Source: Haloarcula halophila (GTDB lineage Archaea > Halobacteriota > Halobacteria > Halobacteriales > Haloarculaceae). Taken from it: DNA of 64,000 bases. Both the position numbers and the translations under genes were made by a program. Location: assembly GCF_029278565.1 (NCBI RefSeq), contig NZ_CP119559.1, positions 2,232,001-2,296,000 on the forward strand, given 5' to 3'. Position 1 is the first letter of the stretch. Each line of letters begins with the position of its first letter. Below, piece after piece: positions 34,676 through 42,776 of the stretch. Below the pieces are notes generated by a model. It was not told where the DNA came from and did no database searches. It was given only the letters and a program-made list of their open reading frames with translations.

Positions 34676-35566
34676 TTACTCCGTCTCGGGAGCCAGTTCC
34701 GCGACGAGTTCCCGGGCCGCCTCGACGAGCGCGTCGTCGCCGTCGCTCTGGCGCTCGTTCAACACCGCCTGGAGTCGCGCCAGCGAGTCGGGGTCCGCGT
34801 GGAGTGTCTCGTCGAGTCGCCTGACGATTCCGGCTGTCCCACGGAACGAGCCGTCTTCGGCCGGAAGCAACGCCATGTGATCCTCGCAGTGGACGGTGTT
34901 GCCGTCGGCGTCTTCGAGCGTCCGTTCGAACGTCGCCGACGTCCGGTCGGGATCGCCGAGCAGTCGGTCGATCTCCTCGCGGGCCGTCTGTCTGCTCGAC
35001 TCGCTCATCACCACCGAGATGTGCCGGTCGACTAGCTCCTCGGGCCGGTAGCCGGTCAGTGCCACGGTGTTTGCGGCGAAGACGACCGTTCCCTCCGGAT
35101 CGACCGCGTACACCAAGTCGTCGACAGCCTCGACGACGGTCCGGTACCACCGCAGTTCGCGGTTCGTCCGGTACTGTTCGACTGCACGGTCGATCCGGTT
35201 CGCGAGGAGGGCGTAGTGATCGCCGGTGATCTGTTTCTCGACGTAGTCGGTGACGCCGGCGGAGATCGCCGCGCTCGCGATCTCCTCGGACCCCGTCGCC
35301 GTAAAGAGGATGAACGGCAGTTCCTCGTCCTCCGCCCTGACGGCCTCCAGCAGGTCGAGTCCGGTCCGTTCGGGCATGTCGTAGTCGCTGACGATACAAT
35401 CGACGGGTTCGGCGGCGAGAGACTCTTCGGCGGCGTCGGCGCTGTCGACAGCGGCCGCCCGATACCGGTCGTCGATCGTTTCGAGTCGCTGGGCGGTCAT
35501 CTCGGCGAATTCCCGCTGATCGTCGACACAGAGCAGGCGTATCGGTCCGCCCACTGCAGCGCTCAT
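34676..35566 (-). CDS. Response regulator with PAS domain
   Basis: A 296-residue signalling protein. Residues 10-120 are a receiver domain with the phosphorylatable aspartate in VDCIVSDYDMPERTG, plus FILFTATGSEE and the conserved lysine in YVEKQITGD. Residues about 140-265 are a PAS domain (LRWYRTVVEAVDDLVYAVDP onward). There is no DNA-binding or histidine kinase output, as is common in haloarchaea. The ATG at 35566 lies about 27 bases from a TATA box. Confidence 0.88.
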   Translation of the reverse strand: MSAAVGGPIRLLCVDDQREFAEMTAQRLETIDDRYRAAAVDSADAAEESLAAEPVDCIVSDYDMPERTGLDLLEAVRAEDEELPFILFTATGSEEIASAAISAGVTDYVEKQITGDHYALLANRIDRAVEQYRTNRELRWYRTVVEAVDDLVYAVDPEGTVVFAANTVALTGYRPEELVDRHISVVMSESSRQTAREEIDRLLGDPDRTSATFERTLEDADGNTVHCEDHMALLPAEDGSFRGTAGIVRRLDETLHADPDSLARLQAVLNERQSDGDDALVEAARELVAELAPETE

Positions 35567-35584
35567 GCCAGCACTATCGGTGTT

Positions 35585-35595
35585 GTGATATAAAG
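35585..35595 (-). promoter_or_regulatory. TATA box of the response-regulator gene
   Basis: On the minus strand CTTTATATCAC lies about 26 bases before the ATG at 35566, matching leaderless transcription. Confidence 0.6.
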
Positions 35596-35664
35596 AGTCA
35601 ACGGCGGCTCACTCCCCACAGACTGTCTCGCTGGAGCGGTCACGCACAGCAGGACGGTCCGGGA

Positions 35665-35844
35665 TCAGTTCGGGTCCGTGCTGTCCAGATAGTTGTTGAG
35701 CAGTTGTGGCGCTACGACGCCGATGCAGATCAGCATCCCGATCAGGAGGCTGTCGTCCACGTTCGTCACGACGCGTCCGCCGTAGGCCAGCACCAATCCG
35801 ACCGTCGCGAAGAGGAGGATGACTGCGTTCTCACGGGAGACCAT
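35665..35844 (-). CDS. Small membrane protein, 59 residues
   Basis: A 59-residue protein beginning MVSRENAVILLFATVGLVLA, with a first membrane helix, a short VVTNVDDS loop and a second helix (LLIGMLICIGVVAPQLL), ending NNYLDSTDPN. The composition and topology are those of a real two-helix membrane peptide. It follows infB on the complementary side with about 40 bases between. The function is unknown. Confidence 0.65.
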   Translation of the reverse strand: MVSRENAVILLFATVGLVLAYGGRVVTNVDDSLLIGMLICIGVVAPQLLNNYLDSTDPN

Positions 35845-35885
35845 ACCGTGATTTCGACCTTCGGTTTCAAATGCCCTTTGTCTCC

Positions 35886-37691
35886 CTACTTGCCCCAGAA
35901 CGGCGATTGCTCGCGGCGCTTCTCCAGATACATCGACAGCGCCTCGCGTTCGTCGACCGAGATGTCCTCCCGTAGTTCCTGTTCGAGGATCTTCGCGTGT
36001 TTCTCCGGGAGTTCCACCCAGAGGTCGTCGCCTTCCTCGATCTGGCGGCCGACGGTCGGGCCGTCGATGGAGACAGCCATCCGCTCGCCGGTCCGTGCCT
36101 CGTCGACGTCTTCGCCTTCGTCCTGGATCGTCTTGAGCCGGCCGACACGCTTGGGGTCGCCGCCCTCCCAGCGGACGACGTTGACGTTCCGCCGCAACAG
36201 TCCGGAGAGCACCTCCACGCCGACGACAGCGGGATCGGACTGTCGGAAGGTGTGGTCTTTGAGGACCCGGAACTTCGCCGGTCGGGTGATGTTTTCGAGG
36301 ATCTGTTCCTGCTGGGCTTCCTCGATAGCGGTGACGTGGTCGTCGTACTCCTCGATGAGCTGGTAGATGACGTCGTTCTCGAACAGTTTGACCTCCTCCT
36401 GTTCGGCGAGATCGCGGGCGTCGTCGAGCACCTCGACGGAGAACGCCAGGATCGCCCGGTGTGTCGGCTCGTTGGCCGTCTCCGCGACGCGGATGTCGCG
36501 AGGAGCGACGGCGCCGACTTCCGCGCGCATGATCGGGATCTCCTCCTCTTCGAGTGTGCTGGAGATCGCTTCGAGCGAGCCCAGCGTGTCCGCTTTGACG
36601 ACGACTCCCTCCTCCTGGGTGGTCACCTCGATACCGGCCAGTTCGGATTCGACCTCCGCGATGACCTCGCTGCGGTTCCGGTCCCGGATGACGCGGATGG
36701 GTGCGCCAGCCATCGCCCCGTCGAGGTCCGGCGCGGCGATCTTCACCCCGTCGGCGGCGGCGACCGCGTCGACCTGCTCGAACGTCTGTTCGGTCCGGAT
36801 CTCTTCGAGGGGACGGGGGCGGAGCAGGGCGCGCACGTCCGTGACGATCGGCCCCTGGAGTCCGCCGACGACGATCGTATCGTCGGCCCGGATCGTCCCG
36901 TCGTAGATGATGGCGTCCAGTGTCGTCCCGAAGCCCTGGGTGTCCTTGACTTCGAGGACCGTCCCGACGCCCGGACCGGCCGCGTCGATGGCCATCTCCT
37001 CTTTCATGTACCGCTGGGAGAGGCCCATCATCACCGTCAGCAGGTCCGGGACGCCCTCGCCGGTCTCGGCCGAGACCGGGACGACGCCGATGTTGGCCTG
37101 GAAGTTCTGGACACGCCAGTACATGTCCGCCGAGAAGCCGTTGTCGGAGAGTTCACCGATGATCTCGTAGAGGTTCTCGTTGAGGTCCGACTGGACGCGC
37201 TCGGACTGACTCTCCATCGTCTGCTGGACCGGGCTGTTCTCGTTCGGTCGCCACCCGGGGACGGTGTCGATCTTGTTCGCGGCGACGATGAAGGGAGTCT
37301 CGGTCCGCTTGAGGATATCGATGGCCTCCAGGGTCTGGGGCTGGAACCCGTCGTTGACGTCGACGACGAGGATCGCGATATCCGCGAGCGCACCGCCCCG
37401 CGAGCGAAGCGTCGAGAACGAGTGGTGTCCCGGCGTGTCGATAAACAACAGGCCCGGGAGGTCGAAGTCCGTCGGGTCGACCAGCTCGCCGGCGATCTCC
37501 GAGATCACCGAAAGCGGGACGGCGGTCGCGCCGATGTGCTGGGTGATCGCGCCGGACTCGCCGGCGGCGACAGCGGAGCCGCGGATTCGATCGAGCAGGC
37601 TCGTCTTCCCGTGGTCGACGTGGCCGAGGACAGCCACGATCGGCGTTCTGAGCGTGTCAGCGTCCGTCTCTGGGGGGTCCGTGTCAGACAT
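35886..37691 (-). CDS. infB: Translation initiation factor aIF5B (IF-2)
   Basis: A 601-residue GTPase that promotes ribosomal subunit joining. The G1 motif is [10 protein letters not shown] at about residue 20, followed by [22 protein letters not shown] (G3) and [10 protein letters not shown] (G4). Later domains match archaeal/eukaryotic IF5B, with no bacterial IF2 N-terminal extension. The start at 37691 ([10 protein letters not shown]) is favoured over 37730. Upstream on the same strand is the halocyanin gene. Confidence 0.95.
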   Translation of the reverse strand: MSDTDPPETDADTLRTPIVAVLGHVDHGKTSLLDRIRGSAVAAGESGAITQHIGATAVPLSVISEIAGELVDPTDFDLPGLLFIDTPGHHSFSTLRSRGGALADIAILVVDVNDGFQPQTLEAIDILKRTETPFIVAANKIDTVPGWRPNENSPVQQTMESQSERVQSDLNENLYEIIGELSDNGFSADMYWRVQNFQANIGVVPVSAETGEGVPDLLTVMMGLSQRYMKEEMAIDAAGPGVGTVLEVKDTQGFGTTLDAIIYDGTIRADDTIVVGGLQGPIVTDVRALLRPRPLEEIRTEQTFEQVDAVAAADGVKIAAPDLDGAMAGAPIRVIRDRNRSEVIAEVESELAGIEVTTQEEGVVVKADTLGSLEAISSTLEEEEIPIMRAEVGAVAPRDIRVAETANEPTHRAILAFSVEVLDDARDLAEQEEVKLFENDVIYQLIEEYDDHVTAIEEAQQEQILENITRPAKFRVLKDHTFRQSDPAVVGVEVLSGLLRRNVNVVRWEGGDPKRVGRLKTIQDEGEDVDEARTGERMAVSIDGPTVGRQIEEGDDLWVELPEKHAKILEQELREDISVDEREALSMYLEKRREQSPFWGK

Positions 37692-37769
37692 AGATGGCTC
37701 CAGAAGTTGGCAGAACCCAGTCGGCCACACCAGTTAAGTTCGTCGTCATTCGCTCGACCGGTGTCCGCT

Positions 37770-38309
37770 CTACTCGGTGACGGTGAACGACCCGACCATC
37801 CCGAGGCTCTGGTGGGGGTGGCAGTAGTAGCTGTACTCCCCTGGCACGTCGAAGGTGTGGTCGTAGACGTAGCCGGTCCGGTAGGTCTTGCTCTCGCTGC
37901 CGGGCGTCCCGGTCCACTCGCTGGCCCCGGGAGCCCCGCCGTCCTCGGGCTTGACGTTGTGGAAATCCCCTTCCCAGCGCCACTGGACGGTCGCGCCGAC
38001 TGGTACCTCGAACGTCTCCGGCGCGAAGACGAACCCGTCCGGTGCGACGGCGACGACCTGGTCGGGGTCGGTGGCCGGCGTCGCAGTGGCCGTCGCCGTC
38101 TCGGTCGGCGTGGCCGTCGCAGTCGCGGTGTCGGTTGGCGTGGGTGTCGCCGTCTCTGTCACTGTCGCCGTCTCCGTCGGTGTCGCTGTCGAAGTCCTGG
38201 TCGCCGTCTCGGTCGGGGTCTCGGAACGACCGTCGCCCCCACAGCCGGCGACGCTTCCGGTGACACCGGCAGCCAGTACCGCGAGGAACCGCCGTCTGGT
38301 CCGTTTCAT
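37770..38309 (-). CDS. Halocyanin-like blue copper lipoprotein
   Basis: A 179-residue exported electron carrier. The N-terminus MKRTRRRFLAVLAAGVTGSV has a Tat-type signal with a lipobox cysteine (VAGCGG). A Thr/Pro/Glu-rich stalk of about 60 residues (PTETATRTSTATPTETAT pattern) precedes a plastocyanin-like domain. Type 1 copper ligands are visible as the histidine in GDFHNVKPE and YYCHPHQSLGM (Cys, His, Met). It probably transfers electrons on the outer face of the membrane. The start at 38309 puts the signal at the N-terminus; the frame stays open upstream. Confidence 0.92.
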   Translation of the reverse strand: MKRTRRRFLAVLAAGVTGSVAGCGGDGRSETPTETATRTSTATPTETATVTETATPTPTDTATATATPTETATATATPATDPDQVVAVAPDGFVFAPETFEVPVGATVQWRWEGDFHNVKPEDGGAPGASEWTGTPGSESKTYRTGYVYDHTFDVPGEYSYYCHPHQSLGMVGSFTVTE

Positions 38310-38400
38310 GGCTAGATTCGGGGATTGATCCGGATAAGTGCCGTGCCGGGCGTCAGACATCCCCGTGGCGTTTATGTAACCCCACTCGGAACATGGGGAC

Positions 38401-38640
38401 ATGGCAGAGATACTCGCGGAGAACCTCTCCGGAAAAGACGTGATGGGTACTGACGGCGCCGAACTCGGCAGCCTCTACAACATCACGATGGATCTGACCT
38501 CGGGATCGCTCGAACACCTCATCATCGATCCCGCCGAAACCGTCCGCGACAGCGAGTTCGAGTACAGCGACCAGGGCCGCCTGCTCGTTCCCGTCGAACG
38601 AGTCAAGGCCGTGAAAGACCACATGATCGTCCAACGCTAG
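38401..38640 (+). CDS. PRC-barrel domain protein
   Basis: A 79-residue small beta-barrel protein (AEILAENLSGKDVMGTDGAELG, LTSGSLEHLIIDP). PRC-barrel proteins are RNA-processing (RimM-type) or adaptor modules. In archaea such a short gene sits beside nob1. The stop abuts the nob1 ATG without a gap, so the two are coupled and a ribosome-biogenesis role is plausible. Confidence 0.9.
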   Translation: MAEILAENLSGKDVMGTDGAELGSLYNITMDLTSGSLEHLIIDPAETVRDSEFEYSDQGRLLVPVERVKAVKDHMIVQR

Positions 38641-39099
38641 ATGTACGTTCTCGATTCGTCCGCTTTCATCAACGAGTACCACACAGAAGAACGGATAGCC
38701 GCAGTGCCGGAGGTCCGCGAGGAACTCGAAGACGAGGCCGCGTATCGGTTCGACGCGCTGGAAGGCTCGGGGATGCACCTCCACATCCCGGAGGAAAACA
38801 CCGTCGAGCGCATCGAGCGCGCCGCCCGCGAGACCGGCGACCTCGCCGAACTCTCCGGGACCGACATCCAACTTATCGCCGCTGCGTTCGAACTCGACGG
38901 GACGCTTGTCACCGACGACTACGCGATGCAAAACGTCGCGGAGAAACTCGACGTGACTGTCGAAGTCATCGCCCGTGAGGGGATCACCGAACGCCGTGAC
39001 TGGCTGTTCCAGTGTGCTGGCTGTGGCCGGGAGTTCGAGGAGAACCACGACCGCTGTCCGGTGTGTGGCAGTTCGCTCTCGCGGAAGAACCCCGCGTAG
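38641..39099 (+). CDS. nob1: rRNA maturation endonuclease Nob1
   Basis: A 152-residue endonuclease that trims the 3' end of 16S rRNA precursor. The N-terminal PIN domain has the first catalytic aspartate in MYVLDSSAFINEY and further acids in GTDIQLIAAAFEL and LVTDDYAMQN. The C-terminal zinc ribbon is CAGCGREFEENHDRCPVCG. It forms an operon with the PRC-barrel gene directly upstream, as in many archaea, and lies near infB. Confidence 0.95.
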   Translation: MYVLDSSAFINEYHTEERIAAVPEVREELEDEAAYRFDALEGSGMHLHIPEENTVERIERAARETGDLAELSGTDIQLIAAAFELDGTLVTDDYAMQNVAEKLDVTVEVIAREGITERRDWLFQCAGCGREFEENHDRCPVCGSSLSRKNPA

Positions 39100-39108
39100 T
39101 CGCCGGCG

Positions 39109-39255
39109 TCACATCGGCTGATTCTCGATGTCGTCCAGTCCCGACTCGATGAGCTGTTGGATCACTTCCTCCGTCGTGATGCCGTAACGACGCGCCAGCG
39201 TCTCGATCGCCCGGGACTGGTCGTCGTTGCACACGACCGTATACCGGGTTGGCAT
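39109..39255 (-). CDS. Small ribbon-helix-helix-like protein, 48 residues
   Basis: A 48-residue acidic protein with the pattern of a CopG/Arc-like ribbon-helix-helix: a beta strand (RYTVVCNDD) followed by two helices (QSRAIETLARRYG and TTEEVIQQLIESGLDD). It may be a small DNA-binding or antitoxin-type protein; no toxin gene is adjacent. Stop codons are convergent with nob1. Confidence 0.65.
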   Translation of the reverse strand: MPTRYTVVCNDDQSRAIETLARRYGITTEEVIQQLIESGLDDIENQPM

Positions 39256-39302
39256 GGCACTACGTTTGCCCTTTGCCGGGATAAACACCCGTCAGACGGC
39301 CG

Positions 39303-40094
39303 TCATGCAGGCAGTTGCGCGCCGGTCGTCGCGAGATAGTACTGGATCGCGAACAGTCCGGCGTTCCAGAGGCCGTGCGTGACCGCGGGGACGACGATGT
39401 TCTCGGTGTACTCGTAGATCGCACCCAGCACCATACCGAGCGCGCCCGCGACGAGGATGTACGTCCAGGCGCTTCCGCTACTGATCGCGAAGTAGTGACC
39501 CAGCCCGAACAGCCCGCTGGCGACGACCAGCCCCGGGACGACGCCGAACGAGCGCCGGAACAGCCCCTGGACGACGCCGCGAAAGACCAGTTCCTCGCCC
39601 GGTCCGACCAGGAAGAGCGCGACGGGGATCATATAGAGGAACAGTTGCGGGTTCTCCTGGCCCTGCGTGATGATGCTGTTCTGCCCGGTCGTGATCTCCG
39701 TGCCGAACAGCGCCTCGGCCAGCGCCGAGAGCGCCTCGACGACGGCACCCATCACGAGCGCGGCCACGAGGATGCCGACGACGCCGACCAGCGCCCAGCC
39801 GGCGTCGGACAGCGTCGGCGACCGGACGTGGACGAGATCCGGCTCCCGGCGGAGCCAGAGGTAGCCGGCCGAGGCGGCCAGAAAGCCCACGAACGAGAGG
39901 CCCTGGACGCTCGCGTTCAACAGCGGGTCTCCCTGGAGGGCTTCGACCGACTGGACGCCGACGGCGCTCATCCCGACCTGACCGAGCAGCGCTGCGAGGA
40001 CGAACGCCGACGCGACGACCGCGACCGCGCGGATCGAACTCACCAGGATCGTCTCGCCGTCTGCGATCTCGACGTACGGGCGGTTCGGTGCCAT
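39303..40094 (-). CDS. CPBP family intramembrane metalloprotease
   Basis: A 263-residue polytopic membrane protein of the CAAX/bacteriocin-processing-like family (Abi). The three motifs are GPGEELVFRGVVQ (EExxxR), LFGLGHYFA and VTHGLWNAG, so active-site residues are kept. Such proteases mature peptides or prenylated proteins; the substrate is unknown. It follows pgi on the same strand with a 51-base gap. Confidence 0.9.
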   Translation of the reverse strand: MAPNRPYVEIADGETILVSSIRAVAVVASAFVLAALLGQVGMSAVGVQSVEALQGDPLLNASVQGLSFVGFLAASAGYLWLRREPDLVHVRSPTLSDAGWALVGVVGILVAALVMGAVVEALSALAEALFGTEITTGQNSIITQGQENPQLFLYMIPVALFLVGPGEELVFRGVVQGLFRRSFGVVPGLVVASGLFGLGHYFAISSGSAWTYILVAGALGMVLGAIYEYTENIVVPAVTHGLWNAGLFAIQYYLATTGAQLPA

Positions 40095-40145
40095 CGATTG
40101 GTAGGCGGTGGTACGCGACGGACGTTCAAGACCCCATCGACCGAC

Positions 40146-41441
40146 TCAGTCGACGACGTGACTCGGCCGCTCGTCGACGACGCGGGTCTCCTCGGTCGTC
40201 TCGCCCTGGACGAGCGCCCGGGTCGCCCGTTTCCCCCACTCGACGGCGGGCTGGGTAAACGTCTCGACGCCGGCGAGTTCGCCCATCAGGACACACGCCG
40301 CCTCCATCGCGTACAGCAGTTCCCCGACGCCCTGCGGGTCGAGCCGATCGATCTCCAGTTCGATCGCCGGGCGGTCGGCCGCGGGGAGGCTGGCGACCGT
40401 CGCCTCGTACTCGGCGTCGATGAGTTCGCCCAGGTCGACGCCGTCGAGATACGACAGCGCCTCGTGGCTGGCCGACGGGATCGGCAGGTCGGGCCGTTCG
40501 CCGGGGCGGACGAACGTGACCACCTTGTCGGCGGGGCCGGCCCGATACAGTTGTAGCTGGGAGTGCTGGTCGGTCGCACCCAGCGCTCGAACGGGCGTCT
40601 GGCCGTGCCCGTCTTTCCCGAGACTCTCGGCGAACAGCTGTGCGACCCACTCGGCGAACGACTCCAACCGTTCGGCGTAGGGCATCACGGCGTTGACCGC
40701 GGCTCCCTCCCGTTCGAGTTGGTGGGCGACGGCGCCGTAGGCGTAGGCCGGCGTGTCCTGTAGCGACGGCCCGAGGTCGTCCGCGACCGCGGCGGCACCC
40801 GCGACGACGCCCTCGACGTCGACCCCCAGGATCGCCGGCGGGACCAGCCCGACGGCCGACAGCGCCGAGAACCGCCCCGGGACGCCCTCGGGGACCGGCA
40901 GCGTCGGCAGCCCCTCGGCGTCGGCCAGTTCCCGGAGCGGCCCCGCCTCGCCCGTGGTCACGACGGTCAGCTCCGTCCAGTCGACGCCGGCCTCCTCGTA
41001 GGCCGCCCGGACGACCAGGAAGTTCGCCAGCGTCTCGGCGGTGGTCCCCGACCGGGAGACGACGTTGATCGCCGTCTCGGACAGCGGGAGCTCCGAAAGC
41101 GTGCGCTCGACGTGCTCGGGGTCGACGTTGTCCAACACGACGTGTCGTTCGGGCGCTTCGGCCAGCGCCGATGTGATCGTCCGTGCCCCCAGCGCGGAGC
41201 CGCCGATGCCGACCGTGATGACGTACTCGGCGTCCGCGACCGGTTCGACGGCGTCCCGGATCGCACCGGGGTCGGTCCGTTCGGGGAGGTTCAGCGAGGC
41301 ATAGCCGAACTCGTCGTCGGCCCGTCCCGCGGCGATGCGTTCGTGTGCGTCCCGAACCCGGTCGTCGAGGTCGTCCAGTCGGCTCTCCTCGACCCCCGGA
41401 TCGGCGACCGACGCCAGCGCTGCACCGATATCGACGTACAT
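40146..41441 (-). CDS. pgi: Glucose-6-phosphate isomerase
   Basis: A 431-residue enzyme interconverting glucose-6-phosphate and fructose-6-phosphate. Signatures are GIGGSALGARTITSALAEA, NVVSRSGTTAETLANFLV, RFSALSAVGLVPPAILGVD and, near the end, the active-site helix. This is the PGI superfamily type rather than the cupin type found in some archaea, and its length matches haloarchaeal forms. Confidence 0.95.
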   Translation of the reverse strand: MYVDIGAALASVADPGVEESRLDDLDDRVRDAHERIAAGRADDEFGYASLNLPERTDPGAIRDAVEPVADAEYVITVGIGGSALGARTITSALAEAPERHVVLDNVDPEHVERTLSELPLSETAINVVSRSGTTAETLANFLVVRAAYEEAGVDWTELTVVTTGEAGPLRELADAEGLPTLPVPEGVPGRFSALSAVGLVPPAILGVDVEGVVAGAAAVADDLGPSLQDTPAYAYGAVAHQLEREGAAVNAVMPYAERLESFAEWVAQLFAESLGKDGHGQTPVRALGATDQHSQLQLYRAGPADKVVTFVRPGERPDLPIPSASHEALSYLDGVDLGELIDAEYEATVASLPAADRPAIELEIDRLDPQGVGELLYAMEAACVLMGELAGVETFTQPAVEWGKRATRALVQGETTEETRVVDERPSHVVD

Positions 41442-41537
41442 ACCTCCCCGCTCGAAGCCCGCCTATATAACTCGTTCCCGCGCGGGTAGGCGCACAAGAA
41501 CACGGCGCTTAACCGCGTGCTGTCCCTACGACGGCTA

Positions 41538-42053
41538 ATGACAGCCGCCGCCGACGAACCGGAGTCGTACAACGGCCTCCCGGGGGCGTTCCCCTACGCC
41601 TTCCGGGCCAGCGACTCGTTGCTGTTCAAAATGTACGTCGGGGTCGCCCTCCTGTTGACGGTCGGCATCGCGCTCATGTTCGTGTTCGGCATCGTCGTCC
41701 TCCTGGGCGCGAGCGCGTCGGTCAGGGGCGGGACGTTCACGTTCTCGCGGGCGTTCTTCCTGTTCGTCGGCCTGCTGGTCGTCGCCCCACTGCTCGCGCC
41801 GGTGTTGCTCGTCGCCCGTCGCCACCGCCGACAGGGGTCCTCGACGGCCTACGACCGCGGGATGGGGCTGGCGGCGCTGGGCTTCGTGGCGTCGCTGTAC
41901 GTCGGGTTGATCATCTCGGTTCCGCCGGCGCTCCAGGAACCGACCGGGAGCGCCGTGGTCGCCACGCTGTACGCGCTCCCGCAACTCGCTGGCCTGGCGC
42001 CGCCGCTACTCGCTGTCGGCGTGTTGTATCTCGTCCATCGGCTGTTGCGGTAG
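41538..42053 (+). CDS. Membrane protein with four helices
   Basis: A 171-residue protein of unknown function. Helices lie at about residues 38-60, 72-95, 112-130 and 145-168 (for example YVGVALLLTVGIALMFVFG). There is no known domain. The start at 41538 is favoured over 41517 because the latter is in an upstream run lacking a ribosome binding site. The gene faces a 700-base gap that includes low-GC DNA. Confidence 0.72.
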   Translation: MTAAADEPESYNGLPGAFPYAFRASDSLLFKMYVGVALLLTVGIALMFVFGIVVLLGASASVRGGTFTFSRAFFLFVGLLVVAPLLAPVLLVARRHRRQGSSTAYDRGMGLAALGFVASLYVGLIISVPPALQEPTGSAVVATLYALPQLAGLAPPLLAVGVLYLVHRLLR

Positions 42054-42172
42054 GTGGCAGTCGAACCTCGTGAACGACAGTGTCGCTTGGCTCCGTTGAA
42101 CTGAAGTTTTACAGACAGATACCCGAATGAAACGGCCGATCGATGAGAACTACGAACTGAACGAGTTAGTAT

Positions 42173-42367
42173 TCAAACTGTATTTCGTTTTACTCTCACC
42201 ACATCCCAGAACACGACTGGTGAAAAGACAACTACACCGAACATGATGCCGTTTGTTACTGAAGAAACCGATATCCCACGACTTATAACGGCCAAACTCA
42301 CCGAGAATGCCACGAGAGCGAGGTACAGTTTTCGTATAAATCCGAGATGGATTCCGAGGAGTTCCAT
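42173..42367 (-). CDS. Possible 64-residue membrane protein in low-GC DNA
   Basis: A 64-residue hydrophobic frame with two probable helices (LYLALVAFSVSLAVI and FGVVVFSPVVFWDV) and a basic C-terminus (VRVKRNTV). It begins with ATG at 42367; a TATA-like CCTTATAAACC on the minus strand near 42410 is about 43 bases upstream. Its base composition differs sharply from neighbouring genes. It is plausible but unsupported by any family. Confidence 0.5.
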   Translation of the reverse strand: MELLGIHLGFIRKLYLALVAFSVSLAVISRGISVSSVTNGIMFGVVVFSPVVFWDVVRVKRNTV

Positions 42368-42748
42368 AGAATGCTTTCCATTTTCGGAAGTAAATAACGT
42401 GTTGGTTTATAAGGTTGGTAGAATTCCGGATTCTAAAATGATAAATATACTAGCTGTACTGATCGGAATCGGGACAGAATGTATCATCTACAGAGAATTC
42501 CAATAACCCCTGTACCTTCGGTTTCGACTCGCGGAGCGTTCCGCCGTCTCGCGCGGCCCGTAGACAGAACCCGAGCGCACAGTTCTCGCGCCCGATCTGA
42601 CCGGATATTCCCCGGTGCACCACTGCGCCGACGGTTGCCGCAGTCGCTTCTGTGGTTTCGTGGTGAGCATCCAGTCCTTGAGCGCGAGGTGAGCCTCTCT
42701 GCTAGGCGATCCATACTGGTCGGGAGACTGTCATATGCGCTGAACAGA

Positions 42749-42755
42749 TTATATA
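42749..42755 (+). promoter_or_regulatory. TATA box of the 622-residue lipoprotein gene
   Basis: TTATATA centred near 42752 predicts initiation at about 42777, exactly at an ATG. This supports a leaderless start at 42777 over the ATG at 42768. Confidence 0.65.
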
Positions 42756-42776
42756 CCGCGCAGCGTAATGGTGTAC

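Larger units (their letters stand above)
42054..42776. other. Low-GC intergenic patch
   Basis: A 723-base region whose stretch at about 42110-42510 is unusually A+T-rich for this window, while 42520-42700 returns to GC-rich sequence. Apart from a possible 64-residue membrane ORF on the minus strand and the promoter of the next gene, no coding region is convincing. It could be foreign DNA or a degenerate element. Confidence 0.6.

Noticed and set aside
38042-38263. Repeat-rich block in the halocyanin gene as a separate mobile repeat
   Set aside because: The pattern follows codons for a Thr/Pro/Glu-rich stalk common in haloarchaeal surface proteins; it stays in frame and needs no other explanation.
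35997-38315. 772-residue plus-strand frame opposite infB and the halocyanin gene
   Set aside because: The minus strand encodes aIF5B with all G motifs; the plus frame has no such features.
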